Positions 43,532-53,209 of a stretch of DNA of 64,000 nt are shown piece after piece. Numbering within the stretch: position 1 is the first letter of the stretch; each line of letters opens with the position of its first letter. The position numbers were made by a program, and so were the translations under genes. The stretch is from the NCBI RefSeq assembly GCF_027943945.1, contig NZ_AP027141.1, positions 1,178,001-1,242,000 of the forward strand, read 5' to 3'. The notes beneath the pieces are model-generated. The model was not told the DNA's origin, did not search any database, and saw nothing but the letters and a program-made list of their open reading frames with translations. Origin of the DNA: Microbacterium terricola (GTDB taxonomy: Bacteria > Actinomycetota > Actinomycetes > Actinomycetales > Microbacteriaceae).

Positions 43532-44691
43532 CCGCATCCCCTCTCCAGGCACTTCCGCTCGACGAGCTGCGGCGGCGTTCCAGCACGAAATGGCGCAAGT
43601 ACGGCGATGATGTGCTGCCGCTGTTCGTGGCCGAGACCGACTTTCCGCTCGCACCTGCCATCACGGCTCGGCTCGCCGAGGCCGTCGCGCTCGGCGACAC
43701 GGGCTACACCCCGCCGGACCCGGGCATCGCCGGCGCCTACGCCGGGTTCGCGCAGCGCCGCTTCGGCTGGCAGGTCGACCCCGCCAGGGTGCGCACGACG
43801 TGCGATGTGATGATGGGCGTCGTCGAGATCCTCCGCGCCGTCACCGTGCCCGGCGACCGGGTGGTGGTCACTCCGCCGGTCTATCCGCCGTTCTACTCGT
43901 GCATCGAAGAAGTCGGCGCCGTCGACGAGCGGGTGCCGCTCGTCTACACCGGAGACGGTTGGGAGCTCGATCTGCTCGGCATCGAGGCCGCACTGGCCGG
44001 CGGATCCCGCGCGGTGCTGCTGTGCAACCCGCACAACCCGACCGGCACGGTGCACTCGGCGCAGGCGCTCGCGGATCTTGCTGACATCGCCGCCGGCTTC
44101 GGGGCTGTCGTCATCAGCGACGAGATCCACGCTCCGCTGGTGCACCCCGGTGTCGCCTTCACTCCGTTCCTGGCCGCGTCTCCGGTCGCGCCGCGCGTCG
44201 GCTTCACCGTCGCGAGCGCCAGCAAGGCCTTCAACCTGGCCGGCCTGAAGTGCGCCGTCATGGTGACCGCCTCCGACGAGCACACGGCGATCGTGCGCGG
44301 ACTCCCCGACGAGGTCGAGTGGCGCACCGGCCTGTTCGGCGCGCTCGCGAACGCCGCAGCCTTCGACGAGGGGAGCGACCCCTGGCTCGACAGCCTTCTC
44401 GCCGCGCTCGACGAGAACCGTCGCCTGCTGGCCGAGCTGCTCGCCGAGCACCTGCCGCAGGCGCGGTACCGGATCCCCGACGCGGGCTATCTCGCCTGGG
44501 TCGATCTCACCGCGCTCGGCTGGGGCGACAATCCGGCCGGGCGCATCCTGCGCGAGGCGAAGGTGGCGCTGCATCTCGGACCCCTGTTCGGCGAAGAGGG
44601 CAAGGGCCACGTGCGCATCAACTTCGCGTGCGCGCCGGAGGTGCTGCGCGAAGCCGTCGCGCGCATCGGCGCCCTCGCAGCCTCCTCGTGA
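43528..44691 (+). CDS. MalY/PatB-type aminotransferase or cystathionine beta-lyase
   Basis: 387 residues from GTG (overlap GTGA). It is a fold-type I PLP enzyme: NPHNPTGTVH holds the cofactor-binding Asn region, ISDEIHAPL the Asp, and SASKAFNLAGLK the Schiff-base Lys. This pattern is that of MalY/PatB proteins, which cleave cystathionine or other cysteine conjugates, so the true substrate is uncertain. A TAGAGT box lies 6 nt before the start (43516-43521), so it may have its own leaderless transcript inside the upstream gene. Its stop overlaps the MFS gene. Confidence 0.85.
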   Translation: MTASPLQALPLDELRRRSSTKWRKYGDDVLPLFVAETDFPLAPAITARLAEAVALGDTGYTPPDPGIAGAYAGFAQRRFGWQVDPARVRTTCDVMMGVVEILRAVTVPGDRVVVTPPVYPPFYSCIEEVGAVDERVPLVYTGDGWELDLLGIEAALAGGSRAVLLCNPHNPTGTVHSAQALADLADIAAGFGAVVISDEIHAPLVHPGVAFTPFLAASPVAPRVGFTVASASKAFNLAGLKCAVMVTASDEHTAIVRGLPDEVEWRTGLFGALANAAAFDEGSDPWLDSLLAALDENRRLLAELLAEHLPQARYRIPDAGYLAWVDLTALGWGDNPAGRILREAKVALHLGPLFGEEGKGHVRINFACAPEVLREAVARIGALAASS

Positions 44692-46070
44692 GCGAGACAG
44701 CGACCCTGGAGGGGATCTGGTCGCCGCGGCACGTCTGGGTGACGGCCGGTGCGGTCGCGCTGATCTTCCTCGCGGCCATGCAGGCACTCGCGGTGACCAC
44801 CGTGATGCCCGTCGTCAGCGACGACCTCGACGGGGCCGCGCTCTACGCGGTGGCCTTCTCCGGGACCCTCGCCACCAGCGTGATCGGGATGGTGGCCGTC
44901 GGCGCCTGGTGCGACCGGTCGGGGCCGCGGGCGCCGCTCTACGCGTCGGTCGCGCTCTTCACCCTCGGCCTGGTCCTGGCGGGCCTCGCTCCGACGATGC
45001 CCGCCCTCGTGGCGGGGCGTCTCATCCAGGGGCTCGGCACGGGAGGGCAGACCGTCGCACTGTACGTCGTCGTGGCGCGGGTGTATCCGCCCGCGCTGCA
45101 CGGACGCGTCTTCGCCGCGTTCTCGGCGGCCTGGGTGGTCCCCTCGCTCATCGGACCGTTCCTCGCCGGGGCGGTCACCGAGCTGCTGCACTGGCGATGG
45201 GTGTTCCTCGGCGTCGCGGCCCTCACGGTCGTCGCCTTCGCGATGGTGGCGCTGCGCCTCCACCACACGCCGCTGCACACCGACGAGCCCTCGACGGGGA
45301 GAATCGGGGCGCGCATGGCCTGCGCCGTCGCCGTCGCGGCAGGGGCATTGGGACTCAGCCTCGCGGGCGAGGCGGGCGGAGCGGCATGGGCGGTGGTGGC
45401 AGCATCCGGTCTGGCGATCGTCCTCGCCGCACGACCGCTCCTTCCGCGGGGGACGCTCGTGGCCCGGCGCGGTCTGCCGAGCGTGGTCCTCATGCGCGGG
45501 CTCATCGCGGGCGCGCTGTTCGGCGCCGAGATCTACGTGCCCTATCTGCTCATCGACGACTACGGCTTCTCACCCACCTGGGCGGGCCTCGGTCTCACCG
45601 CTGCCGCACTGGCGTGGGCCGCCGCCGCCGACGTGCAGGGGCGCTTCGGCGACCGCATCGGCAACGCCCGGATCAGCGTCACCGGAGTCACCCTCCTCGC
45701 CCTCGCGACCGTGTCCGTCGGCGCGACCGCGTGGTGGCAGCTGCCCCCGGCCGTCGCCATCGCCGGATGGGCGCTGGCCGGCGCGGGCATGGGGCTGATG
45801 TACCCGCGGCTGACGGTGCTGACGCTGGCGTATTCGACCCCGCAGAACCAGGGCTTCAACTCGGCGGCGCTGTCGATCTTCGATGCCATCGGGGCGGCGG
45901 CGACCATCGCCCTGATGGGGCTCGTATTCACGGCGCTGCACGGCAGCGGGCTCGCCTTCCCCGCGGTGTTCGCCGTGGCTCTGGTGCTCGCCCTGCTCGC
46001 CCTCGTACCGGGGCTTCGTCTCGGCCACGGTCACGAAAAGGCGACGCCCAGGAGCGCGGCCTATACTTGA
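44688..46070 (+). CDS. MFS transporter
   Basis: 460 residues from GTG 44688, which overlaps the aminotransferase stop. About 14 hydrophobic segments are visible. CDRSGPRAPLYASV is the loop 2-3 signature, and GRLIQGLGTGGQ is typical of drug-efflux (DHA) transporters. Coupling to a cysteine-conjugate-lyase-like enzyme suggests export of an amino acid or thiol compound, but this is speculation. A longer in-frame open region upstream lies over the aminotransferase in another frame and is not counted. Confidence 0.88.
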   Translation: MSETATLEGIWSPRHVWVTAGAVALIFLAAMQALAVTTVMPVVSDDLDGAALYAVAFSGTLATSVIGMVAVGAWCDRSGPRAPLYASVALFTLGLVLAGLAPTMPALVAGRLIQGLGTGGQTVALYVVVARVYPPALHGRVFAAFSAAWVVPSLIGPFLAGAVTELLHWRWVFLGVAALTVVAFAMVALRLHHTPLHTDEPSTGRIGARMACAVAVAAGALGLSLAGEAGGAAWAVVAASGLAIVLAARPLLPRGTLVARRGLPSVVLMRGLIAGALFGAEIYVPYLLIDDYGFSPTWAGLGLTAAALAWAAAADVQGRFGDRIGNARISVTGVTLLALATVSVGATAWWQLPPAVAIAGWALAGAGMGLMYPRLTVLTLAYSTPQNQGFNSAALSIFDAIGAAATIALMGLVFTALHGSGLAFPAVFAVALVLALLALVPGLRLGHGHEKATPRSAAYT

Positions 46071-46122
46071 GGGCTGGCCGCTCGGCCGTCTCTCCACCAC
46101 CTCCACCGAATGGACGTCCGCT

Positions 46123-47721
<1,599 letters not shown>

Positions 47722-47730
47722 CGAGCGGGA

Positions 47731-48570
47731 TCAGCGGCCGGCTGCGTCGAGCAGGGCGTCCTCTTCATCGGCGTCGCGGTCCTTGCGCCGCACCGTGGTC
47801 CGTGTGCGCTCCTCGGCATCCTCCCGCCGGTGACGGCGCTCGGTGCGGATCACATACCCGATGAAGATGAACCCCATGATGGCGAACAGGATCCACTGGA
47901 TCGCGTACGACAGGTGCGGGCCGGGGTCCACGGAGGGATCCTCGACGGGGTTGGGCCGCGTGGCCGGCGCCGGATCCTCCGAGGCCATCAGCCCGTAGGC
48001 GCTCTCCTCCAGCAGCGCGGCGTCGGCCGCCGGAAGAGTGTCGGCGATCAGCGCGAGGTTGATGGTCGGCACCTGCCCCTCGGGCGCCGAGCGTCCGGAT
48101 GCGGGGAGCGCCTCGCCCGGCATCAGCCGCGCGATCACCGTCACCTCGCCGGCGGGCGCGGCGGGGATCTCGTCGGGCTCGGGCTGCTCGTTGCCCGGCG
48201 GCAGCCAGCCGCGGTCGATCACGATGACACGACCGTCGGTCAGGCGCAGCGGCACCAGGACCTCGAACGCGGCGGTTCCGCCGTGCGCGCGGTTGCGCAC
48301 CAGCAGCTGCTGCTCGCTCAGGTAGGTGCCGGTCAGCGTCACCGGCTGCCACTGGTCGGTCGGCTCGAGGCTTCCGCCCGCGGGGATGACCTCGGCGAGG
48401 GGGACCGGAGCGGCGTCGTAGTTCGCCTCGACCAGCGCGAGCTGCTCGGCACGGGTCGCGTTGCGGGTGAACTGCCAGTTGGACAGGAACGCGCAGGCGA
48501 TCGCGAACACGATCGCGACGGCGACGTACGCCGTCCAGCGGACGGCCGCCGGCGCGCTCTGCCTGCTCAC
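47731..48570 (-). CDS. SURF1 family cytochrome oxidase assembly protein
   Basis: 279 residues. SURF1 supports insertion of heme A into cytochrome c oxidase. One transmembrane segment near residues 12-32 (WTAYVAVAIVFAIACAFLSN) and one near 217-240 flank an external domain with QPVTLTGTYLSEQQLLVRNR and VIVIDRGWLPPG, the family motif. The cytoplasmic tail is highly charged. Its start overlaps the next gene by 4 bp. ctaA and ctaB at 33.6-36.2 kb serve the same pathway. Confidence 0.92.
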   Translation of the reverse strand: MSRQSAPAAVRWTAYVAVAIVFAIACAFLSNWQFTRNATRAEQLALVEANYDAAPVPLAEVIPAGGSLEPTDQWQPVTLTGTYLSEQQLLVRNRAHGGTAAFEVLVPLRLTDGRVIVIDRGWLPPGNEQPEPDEIPAAPAGEVTVIARLMPGEALPASGRSAPEGQVPTINLALIADTLPAADAALLEESAYGLMASEDPAPATRPNPVEDPSVDPGPHLSYAIQWILFAIMGFIFIGYVIRTERRHRREDAEERTRTTVRRKDRDADEEDALLDAAGR

Positions 48571-48770
48571 GAGCGATCTCCCGCGGACTCGAGCGCGGTC
48601 ACCCGCACGGGGAACTCTCGCGCGGCGAGGAACTCGCGCAGGTAGTCGCGGTGCGCGTCACAGGCCACCCAGGTCTTCTCTCTGTCTGCTGCGTGGATGC
48701 GGGGATTGCGCCAGTCGATGCGCCAGCGCGCCGCATCCCGGCATCCCGCGCGTGAGCACTCCGCGGTCAT
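48567..48770 (-). CDS. small Cys/His-containing protein of unknown function
   Basis: 67 residues from ATG 48770. CSRAGCRDAARWRIDWRNPRI and then WVACDAHRDYL suggest a compact zinc-binding fold (Cys-x4-Cys, Cys-x2-His). It sits between SURF1 and DUF3099 genes, overlapping both by 4 bp, so it is part of one transcript. No reaction can be assigned. Confidence 0.7.
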   Translation of the reverse strand: MTAECSRAGCRDAARWRIDWRNPRIHAADREKTWVACDAHRDYLREFLAAREFPVRVTALESAGDRS

Positions 48771-49135
48771 GCCTTGGCGTCCGGGTCGGGGGAGTGCGAT
48801 TCCTCGATGCGGATGACGTGCGTGTCCGTCGCGGGGGACTCGGGCTGCGGAGGCGGTGCGCTCGGTGCGGCCGGCAGCGCCAGCTCGGGGCTCTCCGCCT
48901 CGCCGCCGACGTCGGATCCGACGTTCGCGAGCACCACGGCGATGTAGGGGAGGAAGATCGCGGCCGCGCCCAGCACCCACGTGTACCAGCCGTACGGGGT
49001 GATCAGCACCATCGCGACGAAGCAGGCCACCCGGATGCCCATCATGACCAGATACCGCCGGGAGCGCGCCCCCGCGTCGTCACGGGGCGCACGCGGCAGC
49101 GACGTGGCGGACTGCGGAGAGGGGGTGTGCTTCAC
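48767..49135 (-). CDS. DUF3099 family small membrane protein
   Basis: 122 residues from GTG. Two hydrophobic segments (about 29-46 and 49-70) with the DUF3099-type RYLVMMGIRVACF and ITPYGWYTWVLGAAAIFLPY, followed by a Pro-rich cytoplasmic tail. The family is actinobacterial and uncharacterised. It is first in a three-gene unit with the Cys/His protein and SURF1. Confidence 0.82.
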   Translation of the reverse strand: MKHTPSPQSATSLPRAPRDDAGARSRRYLVMMGIRVACFVAMVLITPYGWYTWVLGAAAIFLPYIAVVLANVGSDVGGEAESPELALPAAPSAPPPQPESPATDTHVIRIEESHSPDPDAKA

Positions 49136-49176
49136 GGTGCTTCCAGGGTACGCCGCCGCGCACGCCCTGGATCGCG

Positions 49177-49683
49177 TCAGGCCTGCGAGTAGTCGCCGCT
49201 CGTCACGGCCAGAGGGATGATGATCGCGAAGAACAGCAGGATCCCGAGGATCCAGAGCCCGAGCGTGACCCAGCCGATGATCGTGCCGGCCAGACCGAGG
49301 CCGCGACCGCCCTCACCAGTCGACCCGATCTGCGCGAGAGACATGTGGCCGGTGATGATCCCGACGATCTGGCCGACGATCGGGAGGAGGAAGACGCCGG
49401 CGAGCGAGGCGATGAGCGAGATGATCGCGAGCGTGTTCGTGCGCGGCTGGGTGGGATATCCGCCGTACGGCGCGGCAGGATAGCCGGGCTGCGGGTACCC
49501 GGGCTGGGCGTAGGCCGGGTTCTGCGGCTGACCGTAGGCGGGTGCCGGTGCCTGGCCGTACGGGGCCTGCGGCTGGCCGTACGGCGCTGGTGGCTGCGGC
49601 TGACCGTACGGCGGCGCGGCCGGCGGCTCGTAGGCCGGGGGCGCCGGGTTCGCGGGTGGGTCTACGGGATTCTGGTCGCTCAC
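49177..49683 (-). CDS. DUF4190-like membrane protein with Pro/Tyr/Gly-rich repeats
   Basis: 168 residues from GTG 49683 with AGAGG upstream. The N-terminal 85 residues are low-complexity, built from PYGQP, YGQAP and PGYP units. Two transmembrane segments follow (NTLAIISLIASLAGVFLLPI and a second after GHMSLAQI), as in DUF4190 proteins. Such proline-rich tails are common in actinobacterial envelope proteins. Function unknown. Confidence 0.7.
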   Translation of the reverse strand: MSDQNPVDPPANPAPPAYEPPAAPPYGQPQPPAPYGQPQAPYGQAPAPAYGQPQNPAYAQPGYPQPGYPAAPYGGYPTQPRTNTLAIISLIASLAGVFLLPIVGQIVGIITGHMSLAQIGSTGEGGRGLGLAGTIIGWVTLGLWILGILLFFAIIIPLAVTSGDYSQA

Positions 49684-49785
49684 GGTCGCGCCTCTCATCA
49701 GGTCTTCGTCCAGCGTCCCAGCGGTGACGGGAGGTGTCAAACCTGCGCCGCTAGGCTGGGATCCCCGCCAGTTCAGGAGTGCATC

Positions 49786-50496
49786 ATGTCCACGGATCGC
49801 GTCGTCGTCGTCACCGGAGGAAACCGCGGCATCGGCCGCGCCATCGCGGAGCGCTTCGTCGCCGCCGGCTACCGGGTGGCCGTGACGGCTCGCTCGGGCG
49901 AGGGCCCTGACGGCACGCTGACGGTGCGCGCGGATGTCACCGACGCCGCTGCCGTCGACGCCGCCTTCACCGAGGTGGAGCAGAAGCTCGGACCGATCGA
50001 GATCGTCGTGGCCAACGCCGGCGTCACGAAGGACACGCTGCTGCTGCGGATGTCCGAGGACGACTTCGACAGCGTCGTGTCGACCAACCTGGGCGGGGCG
50101 TTCCGGGTCGTGAAGCGGGCCTCGAAGGGGATGCTGCGGGCCCGCTGGGGCCGCGTCATCCTCATCTCGAGTGTGGTCGGGCTGTACGGCTCGGCCGGTC
50201 AGATCAACTACGCGTCGTCGAAGAGCGGCCTGGTCGGCTTCGCGCGGTCGCTGACCCGCGAGCTGGGTGCCCGCGGCATCACGGCGAACGTCGTCGCCCC
50301 CGGCTTCATCGAGACCGACATGACGGCGGCGCTCCCCGAAGACACCCAGGCCGAGTATCGGCGCAGCATCCCGGCCGGGCGCTTCGCGACCCCCGACGAG
50401 GTGGCCGGTGTGGTGACGTGGCTCGCCTCGGACGACGCCGCCTATATCTCCGGCGCCGTCATCCCGGTCGACGGCGGCCTCGGGATGGGGCACTGA
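49786..50496 (+). CDS. fabG: 3-oxoacyl-ACP reductase (SDR family)
   Basis: 236 residues from ATG 49786 with AGGAG upstream. The SDR cofactor motif TGGNRGIG is at residues 10-17. The catalytic tetrad shows Ser in LISSVVG, then YASSK (Tyr-x3-Lys). NAGVTKDTLLLRM and GFIETDMT fit FabG. It would reduce beta-ketoacyl-ACP in fatty-acid synthesis; no other fab gene is nearby, so a different oxo-substrate is possible. A TAGGCT box lies at 49752-49757. Confidence 0.88.
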   Translation: MSTDRVVVVTGGNRGIGRAIAERFVAAGYRVAVTARSGEGPDGTLTVRADVTDAAAVDAAFTEVEQKLGPIEIVVANAGVTKDTLLLRMSEDDFDSVVSTNLGGAFRVVKRASKGMLRARWGRVILISSVVGLYGSAGQINYASSKSGLVGFARSLTRELGARGITANVVAPGFIETDMTAALPEDTQAEYRRSIPAGRFATPDEVAGVVTWLASDDAAYISGAVIPVDGGLGMGH

Positions 50497-50523
50497 CCGA
50501 CGCCCGCAGCGTCTGTCAGGACG

Positions 50524-51216
50524 TCACCTGAGGGCGTCGACGATCACGCCGGCCAGATGCTGCGGCTGCGAGAACTGCGGCCAGTGACCCGAGCCGAGGC
50601 GCACGACCTCGGCGTCGCGGATCGCGGCGAACTCGTCGCCCCACGGGCCCCAGTCCTTCACCGCCGCGCGGAACGCGTCTTCATCCATCGAGCCGGAGAG
50701 CACGGTGACCGGCACGCCGAACCTGCCGTCGCCGTCGAGGGGCAGCGGGTCGGTCGGCACGCGCGCGGGCACAGACGCGGTCCGAGCCGCCCACTCCGCG
50801 CGGGTCTCCTCGTCGAGGTCGGCGACCTCCTCGGTGTCGAAGAAGTCCCAGCCGGGGAAGGGCACGACCCCGTCGACGATCTCGAACTCGGAGATGCCGC
50901 GACCCGGCGGCGGCGGGACGGTGTCGACGAAGACGACGCGCGCGACCCGCTGGGGGCGCTGCGCGGCCGCGGCCCACACCACGTTGCCGCCCCCGCTGTG
51001 ACCGACCAGAGCCACCGGGCCGTCGAGCGCATCGATCTCGGCGACGACGGCGTCGACCCAGTCGACGATGCCGATCTCGGCGCTGTCGGCACCTGACGAC
51101 CCCGTGCCGGGCATCGTCAGCGCGTGCGGCGTATGGCTGGCCGCCTCGAGCGCGGGGGTGATGTCGCGCCACGACGACGCGTCGAGCCAGAGTCCGGGAA
51201 TGAGGAGAACGTCCAT
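50524..51216 (-). CDS. alpha/beta hydrolase
   Basis: 230 residues from ATG 51216. LIPGLWLDASSW begins the fold, the nucleophile elbow is GHSGGGN and the catalytic His lies in GSGHWPQF. ATG 51216 is chosen over 51252 because a TACCGT -10 box (51224-51229) lies between them, 7 nt before the ATG. A TGTCGG core lies at the RecA-NDp spacing upstream of that box. Substrate unknown. Confidence 0.8.
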   Translation of the reverse strand: MDVLLIPGLWLDASSWRDITPALEAASHTPHALTMPGTGSSGADSAEIGIVDWVDAVVAEIDALDGPVALVGHSGGGNVVWAAAAQRPQRVARVVFVDTVPPPPGRGISEFEIVDGVVPFPGWDFFDTEEVADLDEETRAEWAARTASVPARVPTDPLPLDGDGRFGVPVTVLSGSMDEDAFRAAVKDWGPWGDEFAAIRDAEVVRLGSGHWPQFSQPQHLAGVIVDALR

Positions 51217-51223
51217 GTCGGCG

Positions 51224-51246
51224 ACGGTACTCCGCGCGTCCGACAT
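51224..51246 (-). promoter_or_regulatory. weak RecA-NDp/PafBC-like promoter of the hydrolase
   Basis: Minus strand ATGTCGGAC, an 8-bp spacer and TACCGT, 7 nt before ATG 51216. The TGTCGG core and spacing match TTGTCRGTG-N8-TAnnnT; the last two bases of the 9-mer do not. Weaker than the uvr and exonuclease copies. Confidence 0.35.
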
Positions 51247-51255
51247 CGGCATCGG

Positions 51256-51897
51256 CTAGGGCAGGAGGGGGATGACCTCGCGGAGATCGACGGTGCCGAT
51301 CACGAGATCCGCCTGTGCCCGCACCGCTGGCTTGGCGTTGAATGCGAGGCCGAGCGCGGCAGCATCCATCATCAGCAGATCGTTCGCGCCGTCGCCGATC
51401 GCGATCGTCTGCGACATCGGGACACCCCGCTCTGCGGCCCATTCGATCAGGGCAGCGGCCTTCCCCGCCGCGTCGACGATGGTGCCGTCGACGCGGCCGG
51501 CGAGCGCGCCGTCCTCCGTGAGGAGACGGTTCGCCCGCCACACGTCGACGCCCAGGTCGGGGGCGACCGTGTCGAGGATCTCGTGGAAGCCGCCGGAGAC
51601 GACGCCGACCGCTCCGCCGCGCTCGTGCACGGCGGCGATCAGCTCGCGGACGCCGGGGGTGGGCTCCACGCGCGCGAGCACGCGCGCGAACGCCGCCAGC
51701 GGCACGCCGCGCAGCGCCTCGACCCGGCTGCGCAGGCTGGTGGCGAAGTCGACCTCGCCGCGCATGGCGGCCTCGGTCGCGGCTGCCACCTCGGCTCCTC
51801 GCCCCGCCTCGTCGGCGATCAGCTCGATGACCTCGTTGCGGATCAGGGTGGAGTCGGCGTCAAGCACGACCAGGAAACGGGCGGTGGGGACGGGCAC
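51256..51897 (-). CDS. serB: phosphoserine phosphatase
   Basis: 213 residues from GTG 51897. The HAD motifs are complete: DADST with nucleophile Asp13 and general acid Asp15, VSGGF for motif II, and GDGANDLLMMDAA for motif IV. It removes phosphate from phosphoserine in serine synthesis. It lacks the N-terminal ACT domains of some actinobacterial SerB proteins. TAGCGT (51904-51909) lies exactly 6 nt before the GTG, so a leaderless transcript is likely. Confidence 0.92.
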   Translation of the reverse strand: MPVPTARFLVVLDADSTLIRNEVIELIADEAGRGAEVAAATEAAMRGEVDFATSLRSRVEALRGVPLAAFARVLARVEPTPGVRELIAAVHERGGAVGVVSGGFHEILDTVAPDLGVDVWRANRLLTEDGALAGRVDGTIVDAAGKAAALIEWAAERGVPMSQTIAIGDGANDLLMMDAAALGLAFNAKPAVRAQADLVIGTVDLREVIPLLP

Positions 51898-51917
51898 CCT
51901 CCCACGCTAGCGGCGGA

Positions 51918-53162
51918 TCAGGCCTCGACGATCACGTTCTTGCCGACGACCGTGATGCCGGAGTCGGTCACCGTGTAGCCGCGGGCGAGGTCGCGCTCCC
52001 GGTCGACGCCGACGGTGGCACCCGGTGCGAGCCGGACGTTCTTATCGAGGATCGCGCGGTGGATGCGGGCGCCCGTGCCGACGTTGACGTCGTCGAACAG
52101 CACCGAGTCGGTGATCGTGGAGCCTCCGCCCGCGAGCGTCCACGGCCCCACGACGCTGCGCTCCAGATGGGTTCCGGACAACACGGAGCCGAGGGACACG
52201 ATCGAGTCGATCGCGTTGCCCATCCGGCCGACGCCGTCGCGGACGAACTTCGCCGGCGGCGAGTTCACCGTCTGGGAGTGGATCGGCCAGTCCATGTTGT
52301 ACAGGTTGAAGATCGGCAGCGTCGAGATCAGATCCATGTGGGCGTCGAAGAACGAGTCGATCGTGCCGACGTCGCGCCAGTACGCGCGGTCGCGGTCGGT
52401 CGAGCCGGGCACGTCGTTTCGCTTCATGTCGTACACGCCTGCTTCGCCGCGATTCACGAAGTACGGGATGATGTCGCCGCCCATGTCGTGGTTCGACGTG
52501 GGCAGCTCACCGTCGAACTCGACCGCCTCGATCAGTGCGTCGGTGTCGAAGATGTAGTTGCCCATCGACGCGAGCACCTCGTGCGGCGCGTCGGCGAGGC
52601 CCGTGGCGTCCTGCGGCTTCTCGAGGAAGTCGCGGATCTTCGCGGAGTCGGTGGGGTCGACGTCGATGACGCCGAACTGGTTGGCCATCGCCAGCGGCTG
52701 GCGGATGCCGGCGATCGTCGCGCGCGCACCGGAGTCGATGTGCGCGGCGAGCATCTGCTGGAAGTCCATCCGATACACGTGATCGGCGCCGATGACCACG
52801 ACGATGTCGGGCTTCTCGTCGTTGATGAGGTTGAGGCTCTGCAGGATCGCATCGGCCGAGCCGGAGAACCACCGCTTGCCGAGCCGCTGCTGCGCGGGCA
52901 CCGAGGTGACGTACGAGTCCAGCAGCGCGGACATCCGCCAGGTCTGCGAGATATGCCGGTCGAGGCTGTGCGACTTGTACTGGGTCAGCACGACGATCTG
53001 ACGCAGACCGGAGTTGATGAGGTTCGAGATGGCGAAGTCGATCAGCCGGTACTGCCCCCCGAACGGCACCGCCGGCTTCGCGCGATCCGCGGTGAGGGGC
53101 ATGAGGCGCTTGCCCTCTCCACCGGCGAGGATGATTCCGAAGACCTTGGGTGCGGCTGGCAT
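51918..53162 (-). CDS. glgC: glucose-1-phosphate adenylyltransferase
   Basis: 414 residues. It makes ADP-glucose from ATP and glucose-1-phosphate for glycogen. The nucleotide loop [11 protein letters not shown] is at about 14-24, with [20 protein letters not shown] after it, then DHVYRMD and the C-terminal beta-helix. It is divergent from glgA, 47 bp between the starts. TAGTGT (53169-53174) lies exactly 6 nt before the ATG. Confidence 0.95.
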   Translation of the reverse strand: MPAAPKVFGIILAGGEGKRLMPLTADRAKPAVPFGGQYRLIDFAISNLINSGLRQIVVLTQYKSHSLDRHISQTWRMSALLDSYVTSVPAQQRLGKRWFSGSADAILQSLNLINDEKPDIVVVIGADHVYRMDFQQMLAAHIDSGARATIAGIRQPLAMANQFGVIDVDPTDSAKIRDFLEKPQDATGLADAPHEVLASMGNYIFDTDALIEAVEFDGELPTSNHDMGGDIIPYFVNRGEAGVYDMKRNDVPGSTDRDRAYWRDVGTIDSFFDAHMDLISTLPIFNLYNMDWPIHSQTVNSPPAKFVRDGVGRMGNAIDSIVSLGSVLSGTHLERSVVGPWTLAGGGSTITDSVLFDDVNVGTGARIHRAILDKNVRLAPGATVGVDRERDLARGYTVTDSGITVVGKNVIVEA

Positions 53163-53168
53163 GCGACC

Positions 53169-53174
53169 ACACTA
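53169..53174 (-). promoter_or_regulatory. predicted glgC -10 box (TAGTGT)
   Basis: Minus-strand TAGTGT, 6 nt before the glgC ATG, predicts a leaderless mRNA. The 47-bp glgC-glgA gap also holds TAGCGT (plus strand, 53196-53201) 8 nt before the glgA ATG, so the two promoters face apart and overlap in their upstream parts. Confidence 0.45.
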
Positions 53175-53209
53175 TGCCGCCCTGCGGCGGTGTACTAGCG
53201 TTTCGAAAC

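Noticed and set aside
49480..49680. Repetitive GC-rich sequence resembling a repeat array
   Set aside because: The repeats are in frame and encode the Pro/Tyr/Gly-rich head of a DUF4190-like protein. There are no constant repeats with unique spacers, so it is not a CRISPR array.
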